DNA from: Streptomyces specialis
GTDB taxonomy: Bacteria; Actinomycetota; Actinomycetes; Streptomycetales; Streptomycetaceae
Assembly: GCF_001493375.1 (NCBI RefSeq)
Contig: NZ_LN929896.1
Location: 400,299-464,298 of the forward strand
DNA length: 64,000 bases
Reading direction: 5' to 3'
Made by a program: the position numbers and the translations under genes. Below are positions 34,916 through 44,092 of the stretch, one piece after another (the first letter of the stretch is position 1; each line of letters opens with the position of its first letter). The notes under the pieces were generated by a model that saw only the letters and a program-made list of their open reading frames with translations, searched no databases and was not told the DNA's origin.

Positions 34916-37900
34916 TCACGCGCGGGGCTTCTCCCGCATCTCGTACGTCGCGATGACGTCGTCGACCTTGATGTCGTTGAAGTTCCCGAGGTTGATACCG
35001 CCCTCGAAGCCTTCCCTGATCTCGGTGACGTCGTCCTTGAAGCGGCGCAGACCCTCGATGTTGAGGTTCTCCGCGACGACCTTGCCGTCGCGGACCAGGC
35101 GGGCCTTGGTGTTCCGCCTGACCTCGCCCGAGCGGATGAGCACACCCGCGATGTTGCCCAGCTTGGACGAGCGGAAGACCTCGCGGATCTCCGCCGTGCC
35201 CAGCTCGACCTCCTCGAACTCCGGCTTCAGCAGGCCCTTCAGGGCCGCCTCGATCTCCTCGATCGCCTGGTAGATGACCGAGTAGTACCGGACGTCCACA
35301 CCCTCGCGCTCGGCCGCCTGCGTGGCGCGCCCCTCGGCGCGCACGTTGAAGCCGAGGACGATGGCGTCGGAGCCCGCCGCCAGGTCGATGTCGGTCTCGG
35401 TGACCGCGCCGACGCCGCGGTGCAGGACCCGCAGGTCCACGCCCTCGCCGACGTCGAGCTGGAGCAGCGAGGACTCCAGTGCCTCGACCGAACCGGACGC
35501 GTCACCCTTGATGATGAGGTTGAGCTGCTGGATCTCGCCCGCCTTGAGCACCTTGTCCAGGTCCTCCAGGGAAACCCTGCGGGTGCGCTTGGCGAACGCC
35601 GCGTTCCGCTCGCGGGCGGCGCGCTTCTCGGCGATCTGCCGCGCCGTGCGGTCCTCGCCGACCACCAGGAAGTTGTCCCCGGCGCCCGGCACGTTGGTCA
35701 GACCCTGCACCAGGACCGGCGTCGAAGGCCCGGCCTCGGTGAGGCTGCGGCCCGCGTCGTCCAGCATGGCCCGCACGCGGCCGTGGGCGTCGCCCACCAC
35801 CATCGTGTCACCGACCCGCAGCGTGCCGCGCTGCACGAGCACGGTGGCCACGGCGCCCCGGCCACGGTCGAGGTGCGCCTCGATCGCGATGCCCTGGGCG
35901 TCCTGGTGCGGGTTGGCCCGCAGGTCCAGCGAGGCGTCAGCGGTCAGGATGACGGCTTCCAGCAGCCCGTCGATGTTCGTGCCCTGGCGGGCGGAGATGT
36001 CGACGAACATGGTGTCGCCGCCGTACTCCTCCGCCACCAGCCCGAACTCGGTGAGCTGGCCGCGCACCTTGACCGGGTCGGCGCCCTCGACGTCGATCTT
36101 GTTCACCGCGACGACGATCGGCACGTCGGCGGCCTTGGCGTGGTTGAGCGCCTCGACCGTCTGCGGCATCACACCGTCGTTGGCCGCGACCACGAGGATC
36201 GCGATGTCGGTCGACTTGGCACCTCGGGCACGCATGGCGGTGAACGCCTCGTGGCCCGGGGTGTCGATGAACGTGATCGCCCGGTCCTCGCCGTTGACCT
36301 CGGTCGACACCTGGTACGCACCGATGTGCTGGGTGATGCCACCGGCCTCGCCCTCGATGACGTTCGTCTTCCGGATCGCGTCCAGCAGACGCGTCTTGCC
36401 GTGGTCGACGTGACCCATGACGGTCACCACCGGCGGCCTGGAGGTCAGGGCCTCCTCGCCGCCCTCGTCCTCGCCGAACTCGATGTCGAAGGACTCCAGC
36501 AGCTCGCGGTCCTCCTCCTCCGGGCTGACGATCTGAACGGTGTAGTTCATCTCGTCGGCGAGGAGCTGGAGCGTCTCGTCCGAGACCGACTGCGTGGCCG
36601 TGACCATCTCGCCCAGGTTGAACATCACCTGGACCAGGGACGCCGGGTTGGCGTTGATCTTCTCGGCGAAGTCGGTCAGGGAGGCGCCGCGGGAGAGACG
36701 GATCGTCTCGCCCTTGCCGCGCGGCAGCATCACGCCGCCGATGGACGGGGCCTGCATGGCCTCGTACTCCTGGCGCCGCTGCCGCTTCGACTTCCGGCCA
36801 CGCCGGGCCGGGCCGCCGGGACGGCCGAACGCGCCCTGCGTACCGCCACGGCCGCCGGGACCGCCCGGACGGCCACCGCCGCCGGGACCGCCGCCGAAGC
36901 CGCCGGGACGGCCACCGCCGCCGCCGAAGCCGCCCCCACCGGGACGGGTGCCCGTGCCGCCGGGGCGCCCACCGGCACCGGCGAAGCCGCCGCCACCGCC
37001 ACCGGGACGCGGACCGCGGCCGGCGAAGCCGCCGCCACCGCCGCCACCGGGACGCGGACCGCCGCCGCCCGGACGGGCGCCGGGGCCGCCGGGACCGCCG
37101 CCGGGACGGCCGGCGCCGGAGGGACGCAGCGGCAGCATGCCCGGGTTCGGGCGGTTGCCGCCGGGGCCGGGACGCGGACCGCCGGGGGCCGCGCCCTGCG
37201 GACGCGGCATGTTGCCCGGGGTGGCACGGCCGCCACCGGGCGCCTGCGGGCGCGGGCCGGCCGGCCGGTCCTGCCCGCCGGGGCGGGGACCGCCCTGGCC
37301 GGGGCCGCCGGCCGGGCGCGGCGCCGCGGGGCCGGGACGCGGGGTCGTCGGCTGCGGGCGGGCCATGCCGGTCGAGCCGCTGGTCGTGAAGGGGTTGTTG
37401 CCGGGGCGCGGGCCGGCCGGACGGCCGCCCGGCTTGGGCCCGTTGGCCTTGGCCGGAGTCGCCGGCCTCGGCGTCGCGGTGCCCGGCTTCGGCGCGGGCC
37501 TGCTACCGGGACGCGGGCCGCCCGGTCCGGACGGCTGGCCCTGGCCGCCCGCAGCGGCGGGCCTGGGCGCGCCGGAACGCGGCGGCGCGGCCTCACCGGC
37601 GCCGGTCGGCTGGGTGAACTCGGGTGCCGCGGGGCCGGGCCTGACGGCCGGCTTCGGCGTGGCGCCCGGCTTGGGGGCACCCGCGGGGGGCCCCCCCGGG
37701 GTCGCGGCCGGGGGCGCCCCCCGGGGCCCCCCCCGGCCTGGGGGCCGCGCGCCCCGGCGCGGGCCGGGCCGGCCCGGGGGCCCGGGCCCCGGGCGCCACC
37801 CGGCGCACCGCCCGGCCTGGGGGCCGCGGCGCCCGGCTTGGGCGCGGGCGGCCTGGGGGCCATGGCCCCCGGCTTGGGGGCGCCCGGCCTGGGCGCGCCG

Positions 37901-38094
37901 CCGGGGACACCCGGCTTGGCGGACTTCCTGCCGCCATTGCCGCTGAACGCGTCGGTCAGCTTGCGAACTACCGGCGCCTCGATCGTCGAGGACGCCGAAC
38001 GGACGAATTCACCAAGTTCTTGGAGCTTGGCCATGACGACCTTGCTCTCCACTCCAAGCTCCTTGGCGAGCTCGTATACCCGGACCTTAGCCAC
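34916..38094 (-). CDS. infB: Translation initiation factor IF-2 (apparent frameshift)
   Basis: GTPase that places initiator tRNA on the 30S subunit. GTG 38094 (VAKVRVYELAKELGVESKVVMAKLQELGEFVRSASSTIEAPVVRKL) with AAAGGAG 4-5 nt upstream. A Pro/Gly/Ala-rich linker follows. The GTPase core has GHVDHGKT, DTPGHEAF and NKID, with the standard C-terminal domains, all in the frame that runs open from about 37680 to the stop at 34916. The N-terminal frame and the core frame differ by one base; the switch falls at about 37680-37800, a nearly pure G/C run. The gene is essential, so this is probably a sequence error. Full length would be about 1,058 residues. Confidence 0.9.
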
Positions 38095-38108
38095 TTCGCT
38101 CCTTTAAC

Positions 38109-38135
38109 GGTCCGGGGTCGGTCGTCCGCCGGACC
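38109..38135 (-). promoter_or_regulatory. Hairpin just upstream of the infB ribosome site
   Basis: GGTCCGG and CCGGACC (38109-38115 and 38129-38135) form a 7-bp stem with a 13-nt loop ending a few nt before AAAGGAG. It could influence infB translation or be a processing site; role unproven. Confidence 0.4.
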
Positions 38136-38151
38136 TTCGCTACTTCATGGG

Positions 38152-38184
38152 CGTACTCATCGCGTACTCATCGAGTGCTCATCG
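38152..38184 (-). repeat. 11-bp tandem repeat in infB leader
   Basis: CGTACTCATCG occurs at 38152-38162 and 38163-38173, with a third copy differing at two bases at 38174-38184. The copies lie in the ylxR-infB spacer, with a purine-rich CGATGAG core on the transcribed strand. Confidence 0.8.
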
Positions 38185-38268
38185 CAATCTCGACCTACTT
38201 CCGACTCGCGAGGTACCTGACCGTGCGGAGACCTTCCGCACGCCGTTCCTTGAGGGGTCTTGCGTTTC

Positions 38269-38550
38269 CTACGGTGCCGCGGCCTGGCCGACCGCCCGCC
38301 GCAGCTCTCCGGTGTCGAGTGGCCCCTGGACCCGGAGGGCCCTGGGGAACGCCCGACGGCGGACCGCCAGCTCCAGACAGGCCGGCGTGGGATGCACATA
38401 GGCACCCCGACCGGGCAGCGTACCGCGAAGATCGGGGACACAGCGATCCCCGTCCAGCGCCACACGCAGCAGTCCGTTCCGGGCCGAGCGCTGCCGGCAA
38501 CCCACGCAGGTGCGTTCCGGGCAGACAGAGGCCCGCGTCCGGCCAGACAC
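38269..38550 (-). CDS. ylxR: YlxR (DUF448) RNA-binding protein
   Basis: 93 residues from GTG 38550 (VSGRTRASVCPERTCVGCRQRSARNGLLRVAL) with GGGGAGGT about 11 nt upstream. It has the family signature RTCVGCRQR and the conserved PGRGAYVHPTPACLELAVRRRAFPRALR. Found between nusA and infB in most bacteria that have it. A longer frame to 38595 is less likely. Confidence 0.92.
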   Translation of the reverse strand: MSGRTRASVCPERTCVGCRQRSARNGLLRVALDGDRCVPDLRGTLPGRGAYVHPTPACLELAVRRRAFPRALRVQGPLDTGELRRAVGQAAAP

Positions 38551-38670
38551 TGACGATTCTACCTCCCCGCGCGTCCGGCCCCAGAGGGCGGGCACACACC
38601 GACGGAACTTGTAACGACACGGCCACCGCCGGTATTCCCCGCGGTGGAGAGCTGTTTCGGCCGAAGCCGC

Positions 38671-39684
38671 TCAGGAGGGCCCGTCGCCGGGCCGCTCCGT
38701 CTGCTCGGTGTCCGGCCGGATGTCGATCCGCCAGCCGGTCAGCCGGGCCGCGAGCCGCGCGTTCTGCCCTTCCTTGCCGATCGCCAGCGAGAGCTGGTAG
38801 TCCGGCACGGTGACCCGGGCGGACCTGGCGGCCTGGTCCACCACGTCGACCTTGGTGACCCGGGCCGGGCTGAGCGCGTTCGCCACCAGCTCGGCCGGGT
38901 CGTCCGACCAGTCCACGATGTCGATCTTCTCGCCGTGCAGCTCCGCCATCACACTGCGGACCCGGCCGCCCATCGGGCCGATGCAGGCGCCCTTGGCGTT
39001 GAGTCCGGAGCGCAGCGAGCGGACCGCGATCTTGGTGCGGTGGCCGGCCTCCCGGGCGATCGCGGCGATCTCCACCGAGCCGTCGGCGATCTCCGGGACC
39101 TCCAGCTCGAACAGCTTCCGCACCAGGTTCGGATGGGTCCGCGACAGCGTGACGGACGGCCCGCGCGGGGTCTTCACGACCCGCACCACATACGAGCGCA
39201 GCCGTGATCCGTGCGAGTAGATCTCACCGGGCACCTGCTCCTGCGGCGGCAGGATCGCCTCCAGCCTGCCGATGTCCACCAGCACGCTCTTGGGGTCACG
39301 GCCCTGCTGCACGACACCGGCCACCACGTCGCCCTCCCGGCCCGCGTACTCGCCGAAGGTGACGTCCTCCTCGGCGTCGCGCAGCCGCTGAAGGATGACC
39401 TGCTTCGCGGTGGTCGCCGCGATCCGGCCGAAACCCTGCGGGGTGTCGTCGAACTCCCGCGCCTCGGTGGCGCCTTCGGCGTCGTCGAGGTCCTCGGGGT
39501 CCTCCTTGGCCCATACGGTGACGTGGCCGCTGGCGCGGTCCAGCACCACCCGGGCCCGGCGGCGGCTGCCCTCGGTGCGGTGATAGGCGATCAGCAGCGC
39601 CGACTCGATGGCCTCCACCAGCACGTCGAAGGAGATCTCCTTCTCCCGGACGAGACCCTTCAATGCCTCCATGTCGATGTCCAC
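38671..39684 (-). CDS. nusA: Transcription termination/antitermination factor NusA
   Basis: 337 residues from GTG 39684. N-terminal RNA-polymerase-binding domain (MDIDMEALKGLVREKEISFDVLVEAIESALLIAYHR), S1 domain at about 110-180, then two KH domains, KH1 around KIAVRSL...GACIGPMGGRVRSVMAELHGEKIDIV and KH2 around LSLAIGKEGQNARLAARLTGWRIDI. It lacks the acidic C-terminal repeats of E. coli NusA, as usual in actinobacteria. It follows rimP by 2 nt. Confidence 0.97.
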   Translation of the reverse strand: MDIDMEALKGLVREKEISFDVLVEAIESALLIAYHRTEGSRRRARVVLDRASGHVTVWAKEDPEDLDDAEGATEAREFDDTPQGFGRIAATTAKQVILQRLRDAEEDVTFGEYAGREGDVVAGVVQQGRDPKSVLVDIGRLEAILPPQEQVPGEIYSHGSRLRSYVVRVVKTPRGPSVTLSRTHPNLVRKLFELEVPEIADGSVEIAAIAREAGHRTKIAVRSLRSGLNAKGACIGPMGGRVRSVMAELHGEKIDIVDWSDDPAELVANALSPARVTKVDVVDQAARSARVTVPDYQLSLAIGKEGQNARLAARLTGWRIDIRPDTEQTERPGDGPS

Positions 39685-39686
39685 GG

Positions 39687-40238
39687 CTACGCCTCCTTCG
39701 GGCTCTCGTTCGGGTCCTCGTTCGGCTCTTCGTCCGGCTCTTCGTCGGCGTCGCCGCCCGCCGCCCGGCGGCTGAACTCGATCTCCACGCGGGCCGCCGC
39801 GATCCCGGCGAAGGCGGCCCGGCGGACCGTGGGCCTGCGGCCCTTCTCCCCCGGAACCTCCAGATCAAGCCCCTCGTCGTCGACCGCGACGATCCGGGCG
39901 GTCAGCTCGCCGCCCTCGCGCAGCCGGATACGGGCCAGGCGGCCCACGGAACGGCGGTAGTGCCGGGGCTCGGTCAGCGGGCGCTCCGCGCCGGGCGATG
40001 TCACTTCCAGCACGTAGGGCGCGGCGCCCATCACATTCGTCTCGTCGAGCCGTTCGGAGACCGCCCGGCTCAGCTCGGCACAGGCGTCCAGTCCCACTCC
40101 GCCGTCGGCGTCGACCACGACCTGGAGCACCCGCCGGCGCCCGGCCGGGGTGATCCGCACGTCCTCCAGGTCCATCCCGCGCTCCCCGGCGAGCGGCTCC
40201 AGCAACTCTCGCAGCCTGTCGATCTGGGTGGTGCTCAT
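39687..40238 (-). CDS. rimP: Ribosome maturation factor RimP
   Basis: 183 residues from ATG 40238 (MSTTQIDRLRELLEPLAGERGMDLEDVRITPAGRRRVLQVVVD) with GAGGAG about 11 nt upstream. Needed for 30S maturation. Contains YVLEVTSPGAERPLTEPRHYRRSVGR of the C-terminal SH3-like part. The tail is a direct Glu/Pro/Asp repeat (EEPDEEPNEDPNESPKEA). First gene of the nusA-infB operon. Confidence 0.95.
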   Translation of the reverse strand: MSTTQIDRLRELLEPLAGERGMDLEDVRITPAGRRRVLQVVVDADGGVGLDACAELSRAVSERLDETNVMGAAPYVLEVTSPGAERPLTEPRHYRRSVGRLARIRLREGGELTARIVAVDDEGLDLEVPGEKGRRPTVRRAAFAGIAAARVEIEFSRRAAGGDADEEPDEEPNEDPNESPKEA

Positions 40239-40302
40239 CCGGGTGGACTCCTCGGCCGCGTCTGCTGTTGTGGGGGACGGCGCGTTCGGGCGCTCGCGCA
40301 AC

Positions 40303-40308
40303 AGCCTA
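40303..40308 (-). promoter_or_regulatory. Possible -10 of the rimP-nusA-infB operon
   Basis: TAGGCT on the minus strand about 65 nt upstream of the rimP start. No clear -35, so this is a weak candidate. Confidence 0.3.
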
Positions 40309-40489
40309 ACGCCTGTGGCACGGTACGCCGACCGGCCCGGCGACGCCGACTGGCACGCCGGTGGCGGGGCGCGACCGGCGGGGACGTGCCGCACGGGTAC
40401 GCTCACGGGGCGGTGATCTCCCCGGCCGCGCCGGGAGCCGCCGCGTGACCGACGATCCGCCGCGCGCGAGTCCTCCGGGAGAACGGAAA

Positions 40490-41158
40490 GTGCGGGAAGC
40501 CATGTCCTCCGGTGTGCCCAGACGCTCTCTGCTGGCCGGCTGCGCCGCCTTCGGCGCGCTGGCCGGCTGCACGTCAGGAGGCGGCGGCGGGGCGGGCGGC
40601 GGCGAGGCCGCGGCGGTCTCCGCGCAGGGGCTGCGCCGCCGGGCCGCCCGGGACAGCTCGGCGCCGCTCGCCCGGTACGACGCGACCGCCTCGGCCCATC
40701 CCGCGCTGGCGGGGGCCCCGACCGCCGTTCCGGAGGCCGCGGGCCCCCCACCCACCCCGCTGCACGTCCCGGAGGACTCGCGCGCGGCGGTCTCCGCGCA
40801 GGGGCTGCGCCGCCGGGCCGCCCGGGACAGCTCGGCGCTGCTCGCCCGGTACGACGCGACCGCCTCGGCCCATCCCGCGCTGGCGGGGACACTGACCGCG
40901 TTCCGGGAGACCGTGGCCTCCCATCTCACCGCGCTGAGCGAGTCGGAGACGGCCGCTCCCGGCGCGGTCGGTCCGGCGCCCGAGGCGCCCGCCGATCCGG
41001 GCGAGGCCGTCTCCGCGCTGGCCGACGCCGAGCGGCAGACCGCCGACGAACGGCTCGGCGCGCTGGCCGGCGCACCACCCGAACTCGCCCGCCTGCTGGC
41101 GTCGCTGGCCGCGGCCGGCGCCGCCCAGTCCTATCTGCTGAGCGAGGCACGCCCATGA
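40490..41158 (+). CDS. Secreted lipoprotein with internal duplication
   Basis: 222 residues from GTG 40490 (VREAMSSGVPRRSLLAGCAAFGALAGCTSGG), with GGAGAACGGAAA upstream; ATG 40502 is the alternative. A signal peptide with an Arg pair and lipobox LAGC is followed by a Gly-rich linker. The helical domain is partly duplicated: AAVSAQGLRRRAARDSSA(P/L)LARYDATASAHPALAG occurs twice, 58 residues apart. The second copy continues into normal-looking helix (TLTAFRETVASHLTALSESE), while the first continues into a Pro-rich segment. It is coupled to the ferritin-like gene by ATGA overlap. Function unknown. Confidence 0.8.
   Translation: MREAMSSGVPRRSLLAGCAAFGALAGCTSGGGGGAGGGEAAAVSAQGLRRRAARDSSAPLARYDATASAHPALAGAPTAVPEAAGPPPTPLHVPEDSRAAVSAQGLRRRAARDSSALLARYDATASAHPALAGTLTAFRETVASHLTALSESETAAPGAVGPAPEAPADPGEAVSALADAERQTADERLGALAGAPPELARLLASLAAAGAAQSYLLSEARP
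40610..40887 (+). repeat. About 100-bp direct repeat, offset 174 bp
   Basis: 40610-40712 and 40784-40886 are nearly identical (one clear mismatch, changing Pro to Leu). The 174-bp period keeps the reading frame. Confidence 0.85.
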
Positions 41159-41607
41159 GCGGGACCACGGGAGAACTGGACGCCACCCAGGCCGCGCTGG
41201 CCGCCGAGCACGCCGCGGTCTACGGCTACGGCGTGGTCGGCGCCCGGATCGGCGAGGAGCGCGGCGGCGAGGCCACCGAGGCGTACGACGCGCACCGCGC
41301 GCGGCGCGATCTGCTGCACCGGACCGTGCGCGACCTGGGCGGCACCCCGGTGGCCGCGGAGCCGGCGTACGCGCTGCCGTTCGACGTCGGGGACGGCGCG
41401 GGCGCCGTGGAGCTGGCCGCCGAGCTGGAGACGCGGCTGGCCGGCGCCTACGCGGATCTGGTGCCGGTGGCGGAGGGCGAGCGGCGGCGGGAGGCGGCGG
41501 CGGCGATGCGCGACGCGGTGGTCAGGGCGGCCCGCTGGCGCGGCGCGCTTCCCGACCCGTTCCCCGGGCTCGCGGAGTACGGCTCCGGTGGCGGCGCGGC
41601 CGAATGA
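41155..41607 (+). CDS. Ferritin-like (DUF4439) protein
   Basis: 150 residues, MSGTTGELDATQAALAAEHAAVYGYGVVGARIGEERGGEATEAYDAHRARRDLLHRTV. The helical pattern with E/H/Y-rich helices matches the DUF4439 ferritin-like family that accompanies this lipoprotein in streptomycetes. ATG overlaps the previous stop (ATGA at 41155-41158), and its own stop overlaps the next start the same way. Metal binding is inferred from the fold only. Confidence 0.85.
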   Translation: MSGTTGELDATQAALAAEHAAVYGYGVVGARIGEERGGEATEAYDAHRARRDLLHRTVRDLGGTPVAAEPAYALPFDVGDGAGAVELAAELETRLAGAYADLVPVAEGERRREAAAAMRDAVVRAARWRGALPDPFPGLAEYGSGGGAAE

Positions 41608-42506
41608 CCTCCACGATCAGCCTCGCACCCCCGCGCCGTCTCGCCCGGGCCCAGCCGGCGGACGCCGCGAGCTGGCTGGCCGGGCTGCCCGCGCTCGTCG
41701 GCGAGTTGCTGCGCCGCTGGGAGCTGACGCCGGAACGGGTCGCGGCGCCGGGCGGCAGGACCAGCATGACCGTGCTGGTCCGGTCGGCCGACGGCGGTCC
41801 CGCGGCGCTGAAGATCTGCGCGCCCGCCGCGTCCGCCGCCCTGGAGGAGGCGGCCCTGCGCCGCTGGGACGGCCATGGCGCGGTGCGGGTGCTGCGGGCG
41901 GCGCCGGCGGAGGGGGCGCTGCTGCTGGAGCGGGTCCGCGGCGAGATGGCGCTGCGCGCGCCGCCGGACGCCAAGGCGATGCTGGCGGCGGTGCCGGCGG
42001 TGCGGAAGCTGTGGGTGGAGCCGGGTGAGGGGCATCCGTTCCCCTCGGTCGCCGAGCGGACCGGGGCGCGGGCCGCCGGGCTGCGGGCGGACAGTCCGCC
42101 GGAGGCGCGGGCGCTGATCGACGAGGCGCTGCGGCTGCGGGCCGAGTTGCTGGCCGGTTCGGACGAGGAGCTGCTGCTGCACGGGGACTTCCGGCAGGGG
42201 GCGGTGCTGGCGTCGGACGCCGAGCGGGCGCCGTGGCTGGCGGTGGGTCCCGAGCCGGTGGTGGGCGAGCGGGCGTACGACCTGGCGCGGCTGGTGCCGG
42301 ACCGGCTGCCCGATCTGGTGGCCGCGCCGGGGGCGGCGGCGCTCGCCCGGCGGCGGGTGGCGCGGCTGGCCGACGCGGTGGACGTCGATCAGGAACGGCT
42401 GCGCGCCTGGGCCCTGGTCCGGGCGGTGGAGTCCGGTGTGGCGGACCTGGGCGCGGGCCGCCGCGCGGACGGCGAGATGCTGCTGGAGTTCGCTTCCTGG
42501 CTGTGA
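41604..42506 (+). CDS. Aminoglycoside/hydroxyurea phosphotransferase-family protein
   Basis: 300 residues. Kinase-like fold of the APH(6)/hydroxyurea type: PGGRTSMTVLVRSADGGPAALKI in the N-lobe, LLLERVRGE hinge, and LLLHGDFRQGAVLAS as the catalytic loop. The conserved Asp is present, but the later HGDxHxxN His/Asn pattern is altered to FRQGAV. VVGERAYDLARLV corresponds to the second metal-ligand region. It may act on a metabolite rather than an antibiotic. Third gene of an ATGA-coupled trio. Confidence 0.85.
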   Translation: MTSTISLAPPRRLARAQPADAASWLAGLPALVGELLRRWELTPERVAAPGGRTSMTVLVRSADGGPAALKICAPAASAALEEAALRRWDGHGAVRVLRAAPAEGALLLERVRGEMALRAPPDAKAMLAAVPAVRKLWVEPGEGHPFPSVAERTGARAAGLRADSPPEARALIDEALRLRAELLAGSDEELLLHGDFRQGAVLASDAERAPWLAVGPEPVVGERAYDLARLVPDRLPDLVAAPGAAALARRRVARLADAVDVDQERLRAWALVRAVESGVADLGAGRRADGEMLLEFASWL

Positions 42507-42531
42507 GCCCCTGGCGCTCCGTCAGGGGCTC
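42505..42531. terminator. Bidirectional terminator hairpin
   Basis: GAGCCCCTG (42505-42513) and CAGGGGCTC (42523-42531) form a perfect 9-bp stem with a 9-nt loop between convergent genes, overlapping the kinase stop codon. Confidence 0.6.
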
Positions 42532-42548
42532 GGTCGGGGGGCTCGGCG

Positions 42549-43115
42549 TCAGCGGCACAGCGGCAGCGGCGCTCCCATGACGGCGTACGGCGAGGGCGCG
42601 GACGGGAAGAGGACGCGGCGGGCGAGGTCGCGGTAGCCGAGTTTGCGGTACAGGGCGCGGGCGGGGCTCTCGGTGTCGATGGCCGACAGGATCGAGCGGG
42701 GCTCGGTGGCGCCGTCGGTGAGGGTGGTGATGAGCCGCCGCCCTATGCCGCGGTGCTGGTAGGCGGGGAGCACGTGCAGTTCGGTGATGGTGAAGGAGTC
42801 GTCCAGCCAGCCTTCGTTCCCGGTGCGGCGCAGGTAGGGCTCGACGACCGTGGACCACCACTGCGCGCGGTCGTTGGGCATGCCGTAGACGAAGCCGACC
42901 AGGCGCCCGGCGCCGTCGGTGGCGCCCAGGGCGCGGGCGCCCGGGCTGGCGAGGTGGCGCAGCACGATGTGGCGGCGGACCGCGACCTCCTCGGGGCTCA
43001 GTCCGAACGCCTGTGCCTGCACGGCCAGCGCCTCGTCCACCCAGGTGGCGAGGTCGAGGGGGGCGATGACGATGTCCCGCGCGTCCGGGGCGGCTCCACC
43101 GGCGGATGGTGTCAT
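42549..43115 (-). CDS. GNAT acetyltransferase
   Basis: 188 residues. The acetyl-CoA loop appears as ITELHVLPAYQHRGIGRRLI (Q/RxxGxG/A) at about 108-127, then SARALYRKLGYRD-type beta-bulge sequence (ESPARALYRKLGYRDLARRVLF). The N-terminus contains APLDLATWVDEALAVQAQAFGLSPEEVAVRR. Substrate unknown. Convergent with the kinase gene. Confidence 0.9.
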   Translation of the reverse strand: MTPSAGGAAPDARDIVIAPLDLATWVDEALAVQAQAFGLSPEEVAVRRHIVLRHLASPGARALGATDGAGRLVGFVYGMPNDRAQWWSTVVEPYLRRTGNEGWLDDSFTITELHVLPAYQHRGIGRRLITTLTDGATEPRSILSAIDTESPARALYRKLGYRDLARRVLFPSAPSPYAVMGAPLPLCR

Positions 43116-43179
43116 GCCGGGAGGCTAACGCGCCGGGCGGGGGAAGTCGCGCCCGTTGCCGCGAATGGCCGGGGCGGGG

Positions 43180-44028
43180 TCAGAACAGGACGCTCATGAG
43201 GGTGCCGACGCGGGTCAGGCCGAGGCGCCGGTAGACCGTGAGGGCCGGGGTGTTGAAGTCGTTGACGTACAGGCTGACGACGGGCGCGGCCTCGGCGAGG
43301 GCGTGCCGCAGGACCGTGGCCAGACCGGCGGTGGCCAGGCCGCGACCGCGGCGGTCGGGGGCGGTCCAGACGCCCTGGAGCTGGCAGGCGTCCGGGGTGA
43401 CCGCGCCGATCTCGGCCTTGAAGACGACCCGGCCGTCCTCCACCCGGGCGAAGCAGCGTCCGGTGCCGACGGTCTCGGCGACCCGCGCCTGGTAGGTCAG
43501 CCCGCCGTCCTCGGCGTCGAGGGGCGAGACGCCGACCTCCTCGGTGAACATGGCGACGGACGCGGGCAGCACCAGCTCCATCTCGTCCTTGCGGACCCGG
43601 CGCACCAGGGGGTCGGGGGTCACGCCTCGCGGCATGGCGCGGGTGGCCAGCAGCGGCTGGCAGGGGCGGAGCTGGCGGGCCGGGCCCCAGCGCGGTTCGA
43701 GGTGAGCCCAGAGCCGGGCGGTCGCCTCGGCCGGGCCGACGATGGAGGAGCAGCGGCGGCCCTCGCGCAGCGCGCGGTCCGCGAAGGCGCGCAGGGCGGC
43801 GGTACCGGTGCGGACGGGGACCAGATTGGCCCCCGAGTACGCCACGGACGCCAGCCGCCCCCGGCGGTAGTAGCCCCACATCTCGCCGCCCAGGTAAGGG
43901 ACTTCGAGCCCGGACGCCAGGACCCTGGCGGTGACGAAGGCATTCGCCACGGGGTCCTCGCCGAGCACGGCGAGGACGTCACTGAGATCCGCGGGGCCGA
44001 GAACCCGCGTGGTGGACGTGGTCAGCAC
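43180..44028 (-). CDS. GNAT acetyltransferase with DUF4081 N-domain
   Basis: 282 residues from GTG 44028. The N-terminal DUF4081-like half (DVLAVLGEDPVANAFVTARVLASGLE) is joined to a C-terminal GNAT domain with LQGVWTAPDRRGRGLATAGLATVLRHAL and SLYVNDFNTPALTVYRRLGLTRVGTLMSVLF. This two-part protein is regularly found beside ispG in streptomycetes. It lies 65 nt from ispG; substrate unknown. Confidence 0.9.
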   Translation of the reverse strand: MLTTSTTRVLGPADLSDVLAVLGEDPVANAFVTARVLASGLEVPYLGGEMWGYYRRGRLASVAYSGANLVPVRTGTAALRAFADRALREGRRCSSIVGPAEATARLWAHLEPRWGPARQLRPCQPLLATRAMPRGVTPDPLVRRVRKDEMELVLPASVAMFTEEVGVSPLDAEDGGLTYQARVAETVGTGRCFARVEDGRVVFKAEIGAVTPDACQLQGVWTAPDRRGRGLATAGLATVLRHALAEAAPVVSLYVNDFNTPALTVYRRLGLTRVGTLMSVLF

Positions 44029-44092
44029 GGCACGGGACCTTGCGATCGGGGACTACGGGACGCGTGCCCCGCACGATACCGCGCGCTGCCGG

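Noticed and set aside
37593..37937. Separate 114-codon gene within infB
   Set aside because: Low-complexity reading of the infB linker in the wrong frame.
38152..38184. Start of a CRISPR array
   Set aside because: Only three contiguous 11-bp units with no spacers and no cas genes.
41604..42506. Dedicated antibiotic-resistance aminoglycoside kinase
   Set aside because: The family fold fits, but the catalytic-loop motif is altered and the gene belongs to a conserved ferritin-like/lipoprotein trio, so a resistance role is not supported.
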